A stretch of 64,000 nt of DNA from Variovorax sp. 770b2. Its GTDB lineage: Bacteria; Pseudomonadota; Gammaproteobacteria; Burkholderiales; Burkholderiaceae_C. A model generated the notes under the pieces. The model saw only the letters and a list, made by a program, of their open reading frames with translations. It did not search any database and was not told where the DNA came from. Position numbers and translations under genes: made by a program. How positions within the stretch are numbered: position 1 is the stretch's first letter; each line of letters begins with the position of its first letter. The stretch covers positions 372,001 to 436,000 of the forward strand of contig NZ_FOXJ01000002.1 of assembly GCF_900115685.1 (NCBI RefSeq), given 5' to 3'. Shown in pieces: positions 63,223-64,000 of this stretch.

Positions 63223-64000
63223 CCCAGAACGGCGACCTGCCCATCCTCCCGGGCGCCACGCTCGGCGTGCTCGGTGGCGGCCAGCTGGGCCGCATGTTCG
63301 CGCACGCGGCCCAGCGCATGGGCTACTTCACGGCGGTGCTCGACCCCGATGCCGACAGCCCCGCCGGCCGGGTGAGCCATCACCACATCCACACCGACTA
63401 CGCCGATGTCGACGGCCTCGCCCGCCTGGCCGGCCTGGCCGACGCGGTCACGACCGAGTTCGAGAACGTGCCCGCGCCCTCGCTGGAGCACCTGGCGGTC
63501 GCGCGGCCGGTGGCGCCCGGCGCCTCGGCCATCGCCATCGCGCAGGACCGCATCGCCGAGAAGGCCCACTTCACCCGCTGCGGCGTGCCCTGCGCGCCCT
63601 ATGCGGCCATCGAGACGGCCGCCCAGCTCGCGGCCGTCGAAGACCGCCTCCTGCCCGGCATCCTGAAGACCGCGCGCCTGGGCTACGACGGCAAGGGCCA
63701 GCAGCGCGTCGCGACGCGCGCCGAGCTGGTCGAGGCCTGGCAGGCCACCGGCTGCGTGCCCTGCGTGCTCGAGAAGCTGCTGCCGCTCGAATTCGAATGC
63801 TCGGTGATTCTTGCGCGCGGCCGCGACGGGCAGATCGTGCACTTTCCCCCGCAGCGCAACCTGCACCGCGACGGCATCCTGGCCGTCACCGAGGTGCATG
63901 CGCTGAACATGCCCAAGACGGTGGCGCAGGGCGCGGTCAATTCCGCGAAAAGCATCGCCAACGGCCTGGGCTACGTCGGCGTGCTGTGCGTCGAGTTCTT
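63219..64000 (+). CDS. purK: 5-(carboxyamino)imidazole ribonucleotide synthase (3' end beyond window)
   Basis: The first 260 residues of an ATP-grasp enzyme that makes N5-CAIR from AIR, bicarbonate and ATP. The N-terminal motif is [20 protein letters not shown] (residues 13-32), followed by [14 protein letters not shown] near 84, [14 protein letters not shown] near 148, and [16 protein letters not shown] near 185. The GTG start at 63219 overlaps the purE stop and has GGAGG six bases upstream. The window ends inside the gene, so its C-terminal part is not seen. Confidence 0.95.
   Translation, partial: MTQNGDLPILPGATLGVLGGGQLGRMFAHAAQRMGYFTAVLDPDADSPAGRVSHHHIHTDYADVDGLARLAGLADAVTTEFENVPAPSLEHLAVARPVAPGASAIAIAQDRIAEKAHFTRCGVPCAPYAAIETAAQLAAVEDRLLPGILKTARLGYDGKGQQRVATRAELVEAWQATGCVPCVLEKLLPLEFECSVILARGRDGQIVHFPPQRNLHRDGILAVTEVHALNMPKTVAQGAVNSAKSIANGLGYVGVLCVEF

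Noticed and set aside
1..64000. tRNA, rRNA, CRISPR array, insertion sequence or prophage
   Set aside because: No cloverleaf-like or rRNA segments, spaced direct repeats, transposase or integrase motifs were recognised on reading both strands.

Overview
The window is GC-rich chromosomal DNA from a betaproteobacterium, most likely Variovorax or a close relative in the Comamonadaceae (inference, no search run). Supporting signs are the pgk-pyk-fba-purC-purE-purK gene order typical of Burkholderiales, the lysM-dprA-smg group divergent from def-fmt, a single-chain indolepyruvate ferredoxin oxidoreductase next to an Lrp-type regulator, and an acdS/acdR pair. No rRNA, tRNA, CRISPR array, transposase or integrase was seen.

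Layout. 1-4.0 kb: the 3' end of an aceE-type pyruvate dehydrogenase E1 gene, a DinB-family protein, a TetR regulator and a small membrane protein. 4.5-9.3 kb: a five-gene four-carbon acid-sugar operon (ltnD, denD, otnK, otnC, otnI) that continues by ATGA overlaps into a cytosine-deaminase-like amidohydrolase and a RidA protein (to 10.97 kb). 10.96-18.3 kb, opposite strand: a creatininase-family hydrolase, a NitT/TauT-type ABC transporter, an FAD oxidase, a flavodoxin-fold oxidoreductase, a VanB-type reductase and a RutR-like regulator. This looks like an uncharacterised uptake and breakdown system for a nitrogen-containing small molecule. 18.5-26.4 kb: an autotransporter, an MFS exporter, a polar amino acid ABC system without an ATPase gene, and an M28 peptidase. 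26.4-30.5 kb: an accessory patch with a large cell-wall-hydrolase-like protein, a co-translated AT-rich secreted protein (putative effector and immunity pair) and a poly-serine tail-anchored protein.

30.7-47.4 kb is mostly core: Lrp regulator and indolepyruvate ferredoxin oxidoreductase, yajC-secD-secF, a DUF1631 protein, smg/dprA/LysM, def-lipoprotein-fmt-azlC-azlD. 47.4-51.7 kb is a small catabolic cluster (flavin monooxygenase, alpha/beta hydrolase, VOC protein) with a divergent LysR regulator. 51.8-64 kb is the glycolysis/purine block pgk, pyk, fba, purC, purE, purK, interrupted by acdS/acdR plus an esterase between pyk and fba, and by a META lipoprotein, hipBA and a thioredoxin-TPR gene between purC and purE.

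Many genes are tightly packed with ATGA, GTGA or TTGA stop/start overlaps, which define the operons well. The points most worth following up are the putative effector/immunity pair in the AT-rich patch (27.36-30.53 kb), the RutR-type catabolic cluster (9.3-18.4 kb) and the repeat element inside hipA (61.1 kb).
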